A stretch of DNA of 64,000 bases from Liolophura sinensis (Eukaryota > Mollusca > Polyplacophora > Chitonida > Chitonidae), in NCBI RefSeq assembly GCF_032854445.1, contig NC_088302.1, positions 40,182,191 to 40,246,190 of the forward strand, given 5' to 3'. A program made the translations under genes and the position numbers. Below are positions 36,301-51,300 of this stretch, piece by piece; position 1 is the first letter of the stretch; each line of letters starts with the position of its first letter. The notes beneath the pieces were generated by a model. The model had not been told where the DNA came from and made no database searches. It saw only the letters and a program-made list of their open reading frames with translations.

Positions 36301-39300
36301 AGAATTAAGGATTGTAGAGAACTAATTTGCACAGATGTATGAAGCCTCGGTCTTTAGTGACACAAATGAAATCATTTTAGCATCATTTTGAAAATAACTG
36401 TATGCATACACTCCATTGAATGAATGAATGAATGATTATGGCTTAACGCCACATCGGCAATATTTCAGCCATATCGTGGCGATTTACTCCATTGAAAGAA
36501 GTTCTTTAGATGTTGAAAAGGTTGAAGATTGAGAGGGCTTCACAAAAAGTGGAATTTTATCAGTCAACACAGAATAATGCCTTCAGAATATACTTGAATA
36601 AACACCTTTCAAACATGTGAAAAGTTGAATTACAGTATGTGTAAAAAAAACAAAACATGATCAGGGAATGCATGTGTCAACTACAAAGTGCCAAATGTAT
36701 TTTCAGAGTATGTACCTGTCACACATATGAAACACATTAAACTAACTCAGACTTACCAGACAAATTTAATAAGATGTCACACCTGTACCTATACACCTGG
36801 GACATAAATAAATATTGATGTTCTTTGATAGTCAACTTAGTGAATGTATAATGGAATCGGAAAACAATAAAAAACTAGAATGGATCTGCGAATAGCAGAT
36901 CCTAGGCCGGGATCCCAGATCGGATCGATGACGTTTTCCCCAACAAATTATACACGGCCCTTGTAACAACAAGTTGATGTAAATGTGCCGAATGTGGTAA
37001 ATCTATTTTACGACAAAATTGCACTTTTTTGCAATTTCATGGTAACTGGCGACAAAACCGTGCGTCGGAAAAAGAAAAAAACACCACACTCGTGATCGGA
37101 AAATCCAACTACGCCTAGCAGCCTACTTAAAACCTAGAAATTCACAACATTTTCATCGCCTGACAAATTGGCTAAGCTGGGATCGAACTCTGATATGACA
37201 GAGAGACGTCAGCGGTAAGAGAAAATAAAGAAAGAAGAAAAATCATAGTTTGTACTTTTATGTCTCAATCCACGACCTGCCATGCGTAGACTCAGTGCTC
37301 TACTGATAACTAGGCCGTTGTCAGAAAGTCAACACCTGGACCACGGCACATGTCCATATTTGTCAATCACCCTGGCCTGGTTAGCGTACAGTAAAGAAGA
37401 CAAGGCCTGCGCAAAACAAAGCTAACTTTTACAGGTCCACGTCGTCTGCTGTTGTAGTTAGAACTCTACGCCATCTAATAGAAGACTGTATAGCTAAATG
37501 TCATCCCACAACCGTTTCGGGAGATCACGGACAGTGTAGGCGAAAGCATCAGGTCAAATACTATGAACCCAGTCCAGTCCCCATCTAACTCCATGTTAAA
37601 GCAATAGGATTCCCGTCTTTTTCTAAACAAAAAACGGTGTTGTCATTTAAACGCTTCTAGCGAGAAAACTGTTGATCGTAGCTCAAATCCGTTGACGAAT
37701 GATCGAAAGAGCATGTCTTGGTCTACAATTTAGTGCAGGTTTCACGTTTCTAGCTGCCATAGATCTCGAGTTACAGGTCATTTAGGTTACGTCACTTTTT
37801 TCAGTTTTTTGCTGATATCGTCAAAAGTTACACAGATATGCAAAAAACACAACCAGATTCGGCATCAGCAGCTCAAGATACATCAGAATACGTTCAGAAC
37901 AATTGAACTTTGAGAACTTTTTGTGACGTCACAAATTCGACCAATGGCGAGCTTCCAGAATTTTGACCGGAAGTAAACCATTTTCGCAAACTTTAAAGAA
38001 CTCGTAACTTACTAGCTGCATGTCAAATTTGAAAACGATCGGTTCAGTGGTTCTGGAGAAGAAGATTTTTAAAGATTTTACACAAAATCCAATATGGCGG
38101 CCGAACCACGTGACATGAAAAAAAAATGGAGAATTTATCCCTGGAAAATCTCCGCCAGAATTTGTGTGCAAAAATTGAGACCTCTATGTTGAACGGTAAA
38201 AAAGTTTCCTTGCTAACAAAGTCGGTGAAAAAAAAAAAATAATAATAATAATAATAATAACTAGAATGGATCTGCGAATAGCAGATCCTAGGCCGGGATC
38301 CCGGATCGGATCGATGACGTTTTCCCCTTCATGATCTTTGTTCAAAGGATACATGTTCCACAAACACGGCTTTCAAAGTTACCTTGCGACCTTACACCGT
38401 TTGTCACTGATGCAGTCGGCCGGTCATTTGCATTCCCTCATATAGATCGGCGACCTTAATGATGCTACGCTATGCCCAGTGAAAAACGGTTGTTCCTTGG
38501 CAGACTTAGCCCGCTAATTGTAAGAAATCAGGTAAAAACACGACCAGTGTAACAGCCTGTTTGTACATTCACATCTCAATCCACGACCTGCCATGCACAG
38601 ACTCACTGCTCCACTGATAGCTCGGCCATCGTTGGAAAGTCAGCACTTGGACCAGTTCACATGTCCATATCTGTTAATCACCCTGGCCTGTTTAACGTAT
38701 AGTAAAGAGGGCGAGGTCTGCGCAAAACAAAGTTAACTTTTACAGGTCCATGTCATTTGCTGTTGTAGTTAAATCTCTACGCCTTCTAATAGAGTACTGG
38801 AGATAGATGGGAACTGGAATCAATGTCATCCTACAACTGTTTCGGGAGATCACGGACAGTGTGGCCGAAAGCATCAGCTCAAATACTATAAACCCAGTCC
38901 AGTCCCCATCTAACTCCATGTTAAAGCAATAGGATTCCCACCTTTTTCTAAACAAAAAATGGTGTTGTGATTTAAACGCTTGTGGCGAAAAAATTATTGA
39001 TCGTAGCTCAAATCCGTTGACGAATGCTCGAAAGAGCATGTCTTGGGCTACAATTTCGTGCAGGTTGCACATTTCTAGCTGTCCTAGTTCTCGAGTTACA
39101 GGTCATTGAAGTTACGTAACTTTATTGATTTTTTGGCTAATATCTCAAAAAGTTACACAGATAATGAAAAAATACAAGCAGATTCAGAATCAGCAGCTCA
39201 AGATACATCAGAATACGTTCAGAACATATGAACTTTGAGAACTTTTTGTGACGTCACAAATTCGACCAATGGCGAGCTTCCAGAGTTTTGACCGAAGTGA

Positions 39301-42300
39301 ACCATTTTCGCAAACTTTGAAGAACTCCTGACCTACTAGTTGCTACTAGTTGCATATCAATTTGAGAACGATCGGTTCAGTGGTTCTGGAGAAGAAGATT
39401 TTTAAAGATTTTACTCAAAATCCATTATGGCGGCCGAACCACGTGGCATAGCCAAAAAAAAAAAATATACCCTAGAAAATTTCCTCTAGATTGTGTGTGC
39501 AAAATTTTGAACTTCTATGTTGATCGGTGTTGGAGTTCTGGCTGCTAACAAAATCGAAAAAAAAAATAATAATAATAATAATAATAATAACTAGAATGGA
39601 TCTGCGAATAGCAGATCCTAGGCCGGGATCCGGATCGATCGATGACATTTTCCCCTGCATGTCTGTGGTTGTTGACACAGATCAAAGATTTTCGGCACAC
39701 ATAGTGTACGTATTAGCGCTTTGCACTCGGTGATTTTCAGCTTTACGGCTGTTACGGTTTCCTCGCAATAGATCTCCAAATATGGTGAAAAATTGCGCTT
39801 TTTCGCGTTTTCATCGCCATTTGCGGCAAAACTATGCGTCTCCAGGAAAGAAATAATCCAGATTCATGATCAGGACGTTAAACTACGTCGGGTAGCATGC
39901 TTACATTGTTCGTGCCTTTATCCCAGTCGCAAATGCATTTAAAATGCATCATATAACATGGGGACGTCAAGTGCCAAATATAGCAAATCGGCCTTGGACA
40001 ATATTTGAAGCATTGCAACTCCCACATTTATTGACACACTTCCATGATTTTACGCACGCCTACAGTACGCATATTGCCTTTTGTACTCAGTGATTTTCAG
40101 CTCCACAGCATCAGAAGTTTTGTGTCACGTGACGGCCAAACATGGCGAAAATTGCACTTTTTCGCACTTTAATGGCAAATTGGCGAGGAAACCGTGCGTC
40201 GGAGAAAGGATAAACAACCAAAGTCGTCAATCAGAACATCGAACTACGCTAGCAGCCTACTTGAAACCTTAAAATTCACAACATTTTTATCCCCTGACAA
40301 ATTGGCTAAGCTGGGATCGAACTCTGACATGGCTGACAGGCGACACACCACGCAGACGGAAGACGGTTTAGCGTTTAAATCTTTGTGTAATTAGGTCAAG
40401 TCTTAGAAAATTTCGCCAACATCTCCCCTACCACCCACACTATTGTATATCTCACGTAGTCCCCAAGGAAGTCCGCAAATCTCACTTCAAGTCTACATAC
40501 AAATTTTCTTTATGCTTTCATCTTTCATATGAGGAACATAAGTTATTGGTCGAAAATCACACATAACTAGCTACACGGCTTTTAAAGTCTCCATGCGACC
40601 TTACACCGTTTGTCCACTGAGGCAGTCGGCCGGTCATTCCCTATGCGACGCTATGCCCAGTTAAAAACGGTCATTCCTTGGCAGGCTTGGCTGGCTTTAT
40701 GTAAGGAATAATGGAAAAACACAGCCCGTGTAACAGCAAATTTGAACTTTCCACGTCTCAATCCACGACCTGCCATGCACAGACTCACAGCTCTACTGAT
40801 AGCTCGGCTGTTGTCAGAAAGTCAACACCTGGACCACGGCACATGTCCATATCTGTCAATCACCCCGGCATGTTTAGCGTATAGTAAAGAGACGAGGTCT
40901 GCGCAAAACAAAGCTAACTTTTATAGGTCCACGTCGTTTGCTGTTGTAGTTAGATCTCTACGCCATCTAATAGAGTACTGGAGTTAGATGGGAACTGGAC
41001 TGACTGTCATAGCACAACCGTTTCTGGAGATCACGGACAGTGTAGCCGAAAGCAATCAGGTCAAATACTACAAAACCCAGTCCAGTCCCCATCTAACTCC
41101 ATGTTAAAGCAATAGAATTCCCATCTTTTTGTAAACAAAAAACGGTGTTGTGATTTAAACGCTTGTAGCGAAAAAAATATTAATCGGAGCTCAAATCATT
41201 GACGAATGCTCGAAAGAACATGTCTTGGGCTACAATTTCGTGCAGGTTGCACATTTCTAGCTCCCAGAGATCTCGAGTTACAGGTCATTGAAGTTACGTA
41301 AATTTTTTGAGTTTTTTCCTAATATCTCAAAAAGTTACACAGATATACAAAAAATACATGCAGATTCAGAATCAGCAGCTCAAGATACACCAGAATACGT
41401 TCAGAACAATTGAACTTTGAGAACTTTTTGTGACGTCACAAATTCGACCAATGGCGAACTTCCAGAATTTTGACCGGAGTAAACTGTTTTCTCAAACTTT
41501 AAAGAACTCGTAACTTACTAGCTGCATGTTTAAATTTGAAAAAGATCGGTTCAATGGTTCTGGAGAAGAAGATTTTTAAAGGTTTTACACAAAATCCAAT
41601 ATGGCGGCCGAACCACGTGACATGAAAAAAAAATGGAGAATTTATCCCTGGAAAATCACCGCCAAAATATGTGTGCAAAATTTGAAATCTGTATGTTGAA
41701 CAGTAAAAAAGTTTCCTTGCTAACAAAGTCGGTGAAAAAAAAATAATAATAATAAGAAAAAACAGAACGATAACAATAGGGATCCCGTTCCGGAAGAACG
41801 GGATCCCTAATAATAATAAGAAAAAACAGAACAATAACAATAGGGATCCCGTTCGGGAAGAACGGGATCCCTAACTAGAATGGATCTGCGAATAGCAGAT
41901 CCTAGGCCGGGATCCCGGATCGGATCGATGACGTTTTCCCCTTCATGTTTTGTGTTCGAAGGACACATGTTTCACATACACGGCTTTCAATGTTTCCATG
42001 CGACCTTACACCGTTTGTCACTGAGGCAGTCGGGCGGTCATTTGTATTCCCTCGAATAGATCGGCGACCCTAATGATGCTACGCTGTGCCCAGTGAAAAA
42101 CGGTCGTTTCTTGGCAGACTTAGTCCGCTATTTGTAAGAAATAAGGCAAAAACACGACCAGTGTAACAGCAAGTTTGTACATTCACATCTCAATCCACGA
42201 CCTGCCATGCACGGACTCACTGCTCCACTGATAGCTCGGCCATCGTTAGAAAGTCAGCACTTGGACCAGGGCACATATCCATATCTGTCAATCTCCCTGG

Positions 42301-45300
42301 CCTGTTTAACGTATAGTAAAGAGGACAAGGTCTGCGCAAAACAAAGCTAACTTTTACAGGTCCACGTCGTTTGCTGTTGTAGTTAGATCTCTACGCCATC
42401 TAATAGAATACTGGAGTTAGATGGGAACTGGAATCAATGTCATCCTACAACCGTTTCAGGAGATCACGGACAGTGTAGGCGAAAGCATCAGGTCAAATAC
42501 TACAAACCCAGTCCAGTCCCCATCTAACTCCATGTTAAATCAATAGGATTCCAATCTTTTCTAAACAAAAAACGGTGTTGTCATTTAAACGCCTCTACCG
42601 AAAAAACTATTGATCGGAGCTCAAATCTGTTGACAAATGCTCGAAAGAGCATGTCTTGGGCTACAATTTCGTGCAGGTTGCACATTTCTAGCTGCCATAG
42701 TTCTCGAGTTACAGGTCATTGAAGTTACGTAACTTTTTTGAGTTTTTTGCTCATATCTCAAAAACTTTTTAAGATACCAAAAAAATACAAGCAGATTCAG
42801 AATCAGCAGCTCAAGATACATCAGAATACGTTCAGAAATATTGAACTTTGAGAACTTTTTGTGACGTCACAATTTCGACCAATAGCGAGCTTCCAGAATT
42901 TTGACCGGAAGTGAACCATTTTCGCAAACTTTAAAGAACTCGTGACCTACTAGCTGCATGTCGAATTTGAAAACGATCGGTTCAGTGGTTCTGGAGAAGA
43001 AGATTTTTAAAGATTTTACACAAAATCCAATCTGGCGGCCGAACCACGTGACTTAAGAAAAAAACAAAAAATATACCCCTGGAAAATCTCCGCCAGATTG
43101 TGTGTACAAAATTTGAGACCTCTATGTTGAACGGTGTTTGAGTTCTGCTGCTAACAAAGTCGGTGAAAAAAAAATAATAATAACTAGAATGGATCTGCGA
43201 ATAGCAGATCCTAGGCCGGGATCCCGGATCTGATCGATGACGTTTTCCCCTTCATGTCCTGTGTTCGAAGGACACATGTTTCACATACACGGCTTTCAAA
43301 GTTTCCATGCGACCTTACACCGTTTATCACTTAGTCAGTCGGCCGGTCATTTGCAATCCCTCGAATAGATCGGCGACCTTAATGATGCTACGCTATGCCC
43401 AGTGAAAAACTGTCGTTTCTTGCCAGACTTAGAACACTATTTGTAAGAAATTAGACAAAAACACGACCAGTGTAACAGCAAGTTTGTACAAGTTTGAACT
43501 GGAATCAATGTCATCCTGCAACCGTTTCGGGAGATCACGTACAGTGTAGGCGAAAGCATCAGGTCAAATACTACAAACCCAGTCCAGTCCCTATCTAACT
43601 CCATGTTAAATCAATAGGATTCCCGTCTTTTTCTAAACAAAAACGGTGTTGTTATTTAAACGCCCCTAGCGAGAAAACTAATAATCGGAGCTCAAATCCA
43701 TTGACGAATGATCGAAAGAGCGTGTCTTGAACTACATTTTCATGCAGGTTGCACATTTCTAGCTGTCATAGTTCTCGATTAAAAGGCCATTAAAATTACG
43801 TAATTTTTTTAGTTTTCTGCCCATATCTCAAAAAATTACACAGATATACAAAAAATACAAGCAGATTCGGAATCAGCAGCTCAAGATACATCAGAATACG
43901 TTCAGAACAATTGAACTTTGAGAACTTTTTGTGACGTCATAATTTCGACCAATGGCGAGCTTCCAGAGTTTTGACCGGAAGTGAACCATTTTCGCAAACT
44001 TTAAAGAACTCGTCACTTACTAGCTGCATGTCAAATTTGAAAACGATCGGTTCAGTGGTTCTGGAGAAGAAGATTTTTAAAGATTTTCAACAAAATCCAA
44101 TATGGCGGCCGAACCACGTGACATAGCAAAAAAATGGAGAATTTGTCCCGAGATATTCACTGCCAGAATATGTGTGCAAAATTTGAGACCTCTATGATGA
44201 AAAGTGAAAAAGTTTCCTTGCTAACAAAGTCGGTGAAAAAAAAAAAATAATAATAATAAGAAAAAACAGAACGATTACAATAGGGATCCCGTTCCGGAAG
44301 AACGGGATCCCTAATAATAATAAGAAAAAACAGAACAATAACAATAGGTATCCCGTTCGGAGAACGGGATCCCTAATAATAATAATAAGAAAAAACCGAA
44401 CAATTACAAAAGGGATCCCGTTCGGGAAGAACGGGATCCCTAAAAAAGGTATTAGGGCTTGGTAGAGGTAAATTACCACACAAATACAGAGGGACATACA
44501 AATAGTGTACATGTACTTATCCTGAAAGAAAGATGATACATGCAGTTGTCACAACAAATATAAAAATTTCTTGTTCGTCTGCATGTATCATAAATGTCCC
44601 TAAATACATGTATCAAGGAAACATGAGCACTCATGAAGAAGATTTTCAAAAAGAAATTGGTGTCTTTAGCTAAAATCGCATACAAAGCGAATATAGATAT
44701 TATTGACTGTGTTCAATTGTGAGCCTAAGGCTCCCATGTCCAGGACATGTCTTCTGTGCTATTATACTCACATGATTCGATCCAGCTGTGTATACCTATA
44801 GCAAGTCCTATAAATAATGTAACTCTGACAGAATCTTCAAAGAGAATTTTTATCGATTGAAACTGCTTGCTATAAAGGGACAAAAGTGTCCATAAGCAGT
44901 ATAGCATTTGTGTATTTTTACAAAGAAAGGTATGTGACTTGTCTGAAGGCAACTGAGCGCAAGAAAACAGAACACCATACTCAAAGGATCACCTGCCTTT
45001 ATCAAAATATCAACTTACACCAGCTTTATGTCTTATGATATCTCAGACAAATGTTATGCATATAATAAATAAAAAAAACATCACCAAAATGCCTGTTACG
45101 TAATATTTCAAGAAGAAGTGCATAAATTACATACTTGGTTTACTCTATCACCAATTTTTCCTAACAGAAGGCAAAAATAGTTCTTTGAGGGCTTCGCTTC
45201 AAAAGACAAAGTCAATGAGCCAGTTGTACATTGCACCTGTATGACTAGCATTTCCCCTGGTATAAAGAACCTAACGACCAGCCATCTAGCAATGTAATAA

Positions 45301-48300
45301 TCCCTATCAAAGATGGTGATCTATTTCCCTCGGGAGTTTGTCCCTGACTAAGGGATACGCACGTGCCAGGTCACAAAAGTACTTCCAAGTAGTCCATTCA
45401 AGAGGAAACAGAAAATCACTACTATTGATTGGCACCAGTACACACTCTCCCAGAAAAGAGACATCTTACCCAAACTATGGCAGAATAATTTTTCTCTCTT
45501 TTGCAGACAACCCTGCAATTTTATTGATCAGCCATGGTCAGCATCACTGATGAGTGCCTCAACAGTGCTACATGGAGCTAGAGAGATAATAAATATCAGA
45601 GCCTAGAGAGAGCGCCAACGAATATAGTCACGTCAGGTGACAGATCTGTCTTAGAAACCTTGGGTCATTCAGGTCCAAAAGGACCCTGAAACAGATATTA
45701 TTATACAAACTTGGGGAAAGTTTTTCTTTTCAGAGTATCTTGAAGGCCAGAAAGTGGATTTCAGGACGCCGATGAGGAGTCTTGAGTTTAGAGAGGAGGC
45801 TTCGCAGAAAACTTTCACATTATAATCTGAAAGCTTTTAAGATAAGGGATCCATTACCTCATGATGCAACAGCAAAAAAGAGCCTTAGCAGGCTAATGGC
45901 AATGGGATTATCAATTCAGTCTGCTACAGGAGATTATACACAGCCTGGGCCTTGACTGATAGAGAGGTAGGTTTGGAGGGATTTCACGAAAATAGCAGCT
46001 CGGGATCTGGAGACCTAAGCTCTCCTCTGATGACAGACTTTAGATTGATTCGAACGCATCTCCATTACACTACAAGCTCATTTAGATTTTTCCACTTTGA
46101 TGAACCAACACGCACAGGAAAATGTTTTAGAGAATGGATTTTCTCGATCAACAGCAGGTTTGATCATCCTGCTCTCTACTCTCCCTTACATGACAAATTG
46201 TTTGCTCCCTTACATCGATGGTTTACAATCAAATAGAAGATATCAGTCCTTTACTGACCTGTCTTTTTCTATAAACCTTGAATAACATGCATGGGTTTAA
46301 TAATACAAAATAACACCTAAATATACAGCCACTTATGATGCTGAGGAAGGGTGCCAACATCATGTCTTAAGTGATTATGCCAAGTTCCTATTATCTTTAT
46401 CTTTGCAACATGCAGTTATAAGTCTATCAGTCAGTTGGTCGATTGGTCAATTTTTTTTGACATTCTATCTTTCAACAAAGGCCATTCACTTCAATAACGA
46501 GGCTTGAGTGCAAGATGATATCAACTTTTTATGGGAATGGATGTCGCATCTACCCTCAACCTTTTTGCAACTTTCAGCACCCTTTATCATAATGCGCACT
46601 TTTAATTTCATTTTGGAGACAAAACTGCACTGATTGGATTGGCCAGTTTCAGGGCAAAAACACAGAATAATGCCTTCAGGGGCCAATTCCACATAACCAT
46701 TTCTCACTTGAAATACAATTTTAAAGCTTATTTTTGGGTGTTAAAATTTTTACCACATTATCAATGTTACTGTGAGACAAATGTGTCTTAATTTTCAATT
46801 ACCAGTAAGAAAAACTGAACGTTGTGAAGAGGTTTCGTGGAATCAGTTCCAGAACATGCTTGAATAAACACCTTGCACACAATGCAAAATGATTGAAGAA
46901 TTACAATATAGTGAATTTGCGCTTGTTAAGTATTTATTTCACATATGCCATGTTTTGCTACAGCTGTACGGTCTTATAGTGGAATACATTAACATGACCG
47001 GTCCAGCCCTGTGTTCATTTAAGAATCAATTGCTGCAGCTTTCCAACAAACTTCCCTCAGTCTCCGACATCAAGTGTGGCCATTGTGCAATCAAGAGCCG
47101 CAGTCTGGCACAGATTTAGCGGAGATTGCGACTTCAGATTGGTTGGGTGGGGGAAGTCTAACAGGAAATTCCATCACTGGGGTGTCAACTGATTTCAAAT
47201 AACCACCTCTGTGGAGAGACCTCATAACACAGCTGGAGACAGCCCTGTAATTCACCCAGTCTTTCTGCCTGGGTTTCACGTCTACCAATCAAAGGTCAAT
47301 GACAGGCATTGTATATGTTCATCCAATACCCTGAGGAGATGGCCACCATTACAACTTTCTCTCATCTCATTTTCACCATGGGCAGTGTTGTGCTATTTTG
47401 TATGTGGATTGTTAATTAAAAGGATAAACAAGCCAGCCTTACTTAAAATAGTCTTATGTATTTATCATTGTGTGATCAATTAACGGGTGCTTGGCCTGTT
47501 AAACTAATCTATGAGTAATGTAACACCCAGGTTACCGACTGGTGACACATTTATTCAGCTCCCTAATACATTCACTAGTTAGCTGTCACACTGCCTTACC
47601 CTGTGTTCTCGCTCACCAGAAACCGCTCTCCTCTCACGAGGGTACAGATGTCATACGATATCCACAACAGCGTACATATAGAGTAAACATGGCCAATTAA
47701 AAAAGTGTTCGCTGTACAAATGAAAAGCTAAAGCATTATTAATTTGTAAATGCAAAATATATTCCAAGACAGGGGAGAAAATCCCCCGCGTGACCTCTAA
47801 ACTTATTGGACATATTTTCTGTTTGCATTCTCCCCCAAAAAAACACCTTTCAGCTCTTTTGCTATAGAGGACGGTAGCAGCTTGAAGTGACACTCCTTCC
47901 CTTTCATATCACTTCATCTTCATCAAGAAACTATTAATTGTTTAACTGTTCAAAACAGAACCGAGAACACAGAAATCAATATGGGATGACAAAATCTGAG
48001 TTCGTTTTATTCGTGGACTAGAACCGAGCCTCTGGGGATATAAGCCGTTAATGTCTTCTAAGAAAAAGAACACAAGAAGTAATTTCAACAGCCAGTTATG
48101 AAACTAAAATAAGAAATCAATCACTGCCATAGCAACCAGAAACATAGTTCTAAACAGCAAGCCAACAGTTGAATCCCATAGTTTAGATTTATCCTCTTCT
48201 TTGGATTCTCTAAATTTCTTTTGTACATTACAAAGCAGACAACACATGGGAATTAAGTACTGTTAACACATGCTCAAGTCATTACCGTTCTCTTAAAAAA

Positions 48301-51300
48301 TTTGAAAGGAGATTGTTTGCGGGTGTTTTTTTTTTCTCTTTTTGGACACAGGATGTTCAAGCTAATAGAAACATCTGCAATCGTGTTATAATTCATCCCA
48401 GGAAACTGAGCACACCGGATCCATTCATTGTGTACGTTTGGCTCTCCTTTCAGATCAACGAGTCTCAGACTTCATTTCAACGTGATGAAAGACCTGTGAA
48501 AATCTGTCCCTTTTTTATCACAGACACTTCTTTCCTGGCAGATTGAATCAGGTGAATGGCCTTGAATGCGTAATGCACTACCACTTAACAAGATGCAAAC
48601 AATGTGGGTCGATACGAAATTGTCAATCACTATAGATTCTACAGGCAGATTGTCTTTGTCTGTACAACCCACATACTCCTGTCTGTCTGCATCTGATCTT
48701 ACTTTCAAGATCACACCTGAGTCATTTCACATGTAATCTTCACCCCCCCCCCACCTCCCCCCCCCCCCCACAATCCTGTCACACTAACGCTGCACTTCCT
48801 CCACAGTGACAAAAAGCTCCTGTCTGCGACAGTTACATAATCCTCATCCATTGATTTCTCTCTCACTTTCCAAGCCCATGCAGATATTACCTTCAGAGGT
48901 GAACAATGCAGGTTTCCTCAGCAGTTTAGAGTCTGACCTTTATTTAAAATGGGCTCCCTGGGTAAGTTCATAACCAGATGTAAAAAAAAAAAAACACATG
49001 GACTTCACATGTACTCAAAAGAACAAATTACCATTCTTTAAAGAAATGAAAAAAAGAAATATACCCTGAAATCACATAACATAAAAGTTTGTGAAATTTG
49101 TATATAATTATGGCAAAAAAAAATATGGAGACAAGCATATCATATGTGAGTAGTAAAAACAGTATTCTGGTCACATACATATTCATCTGGTTTTCCGACT
49201 GATAGCCTACTTTCCATAAATAATTCCATAAACACCTTTGGGTTCCACTGGTTGGTTGTTAGTTTATACAGTATGTGTTTTTAAAGTGTGTCCAATGGTT
49301 CAGTATACCACCGACGTAGATGTGTACACTTAAAATTTATAACATTATGTGTTTACCCAAAATCATTATTTTTTCGCATATAAAAGAGCAACTTTCGGTG
49401 CAATTTATGCACATTTATACTTTGCTTTTGCAGATTTGAACACATTGGTTGGATTGGCCAGTTTCAGGGCTTCGCAAAAAGTGCAAGTTTATGACTCAAA
49501 ACAGAATAATGCCTTCAGAATATGCTTGAATAAACACCCTGCAAACTTGAGTTTCTTAATTGCCATTAACCTTGTACATAGGTAATGTATTACACACTAA
49601 CTAACCATGCATTGACTACTGCATAATGCCAGCATGAATTTTGTTGATTGCTGACCTTTTGTTGAGTTTCAGGGGAGCTTTTAATAACCTTAATTTTACC
49701 ACATCAGAAAGCAGTGATTCATTACGTAAAATGGACAATCTTGCGAGAAACAAGGTTTCAATTAAAAGCCCTGTCTACCTAGTTAATACCTAGAGGGCAC
49801 ATCACAAGGAATGTACATTGAGGTTGGCAGCATTCCAATCTGGTGGACAAGAGTCTCACATCAGAGGAAGTGATGGATTGGCATCTTAGAAAGCTCTGTT
49901 CAATTTGGATCCCAGATTTCGGCAAACTCAATCCACCTTGCATGACAACTGCTATCAAAGTGGAAATGCTTCTCTTTTGAAAAGCAGCAGTACTGTACCC
50001 TAAAAAATCCATCATCTTTTCACATGGAAGGCATGAAAAACTCGACAGTGCATGTAGATAACAATTATGTTGAGAAGGAACGAAATACAAAAAGTAATCT
50101 TCTGGAGGAGATTGATGGTTTTTCATAAGATCGAGCAAAAGCTTATTTCCAGCGGCAGTTACAGTGAGTAAACTGCTTACGAAAAGTAGCATTAAGTATG
50201 AAGTTTAGAATATCTGAACCATCAAATACAAGATCAACCTCTGAATCATCAGGGGAGGCTGAACTTGAAAACTCGATGGAGTCAAAATGACTGGGGCGCT
50301 CTTGGCTAAGTATGAATGCCTATGTCATAGCTGGATATATAATCTATACAAGTGCTGACAATGGCATCTATCATCCTGTCATCTATCAGTGGTTCACAAG
50401 ACAAAATGACAATGTCTAAACAGCTCGATTATTTATAAAGGCCATTTTTTTTTTTTTTTTTGCCTTCAGTGCTGACTTTAATACTAAGAGTGGGCTGGTT
50501 TTCTAGCCGAAATCTATCAGACACAAAACCAATCAGGTTGAATATGCGACACAGGACGCACACCACTGCGCGATGAGATCCACGAAAGTTTAATCATAAT
50601 CTGAGTGGTATGGGTGTGTGATTCTACTTTTTGATGCTTAACCGAAAACCTGACTCATCTCCACAATCCATCCAATGTGCTTGATTCGTATTTTATTCTA
50701 CACATAACACCAAGACATGTAATCTTGGCAATGGTGCTGGTATTTGACACATTACAAAAAAATAAAAACCCCATCAAAAATTGAACAAAGGGCATCTGGT
50801 TGACCTGGTGAGAGATAGGGAACAGCATAATTGCAATGGACAGGTTGATCGATAGTTGTCCAATCCAATTATGTGGAACACAGAGTCATAATAATGTATC
50901 TTTTCTCACCAATGCCAAAATAGATGTAAATAAAAAAAAAATGTGTGTGGGAAGAGATAATGGACGTCAGATGCAATTAGAATCTCTGGTAACATACCGT
51001 GATAACAGATCCTGTATTCCCTGCATGCATTTACATAGTGTACACATAGGCTTCATTCGGCTAGATAAATGTACATGTAGTTTAAGGATTTAGATTTGTC
51101 TCAAGTTTATTTATTTATTTTATTTCACTGGTATTTTACGCCATACTCAGGAATATTTCACTTCTACAACGGCGGCCAGCATTATGGGACAAAACTGCGC
51201 AGAGTCTGGGGGTACCTACTAACCTTCTCCAGGTAGTAAAACTGATAAACTTTGTGCCCTTATGCGGCATATCTATATACAGAATACAGAATAGTGTACT

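Noticed and set aside
41499-44512. Open frames encoding hydrophobic repeats ([20 protein letters not shown]) that look like membrane segments
   Set aside because: They are translations of the (AAT)n linkers and GGGATCCC hairpins between element copies, not a gene.
45338-50192. Several 70-137-codon frames in the large intron considered as a nested gene
   Set aside because: There is no recognisable domain, no consistent splice pattern, and several overlap M1 repeats; consistent with chance.
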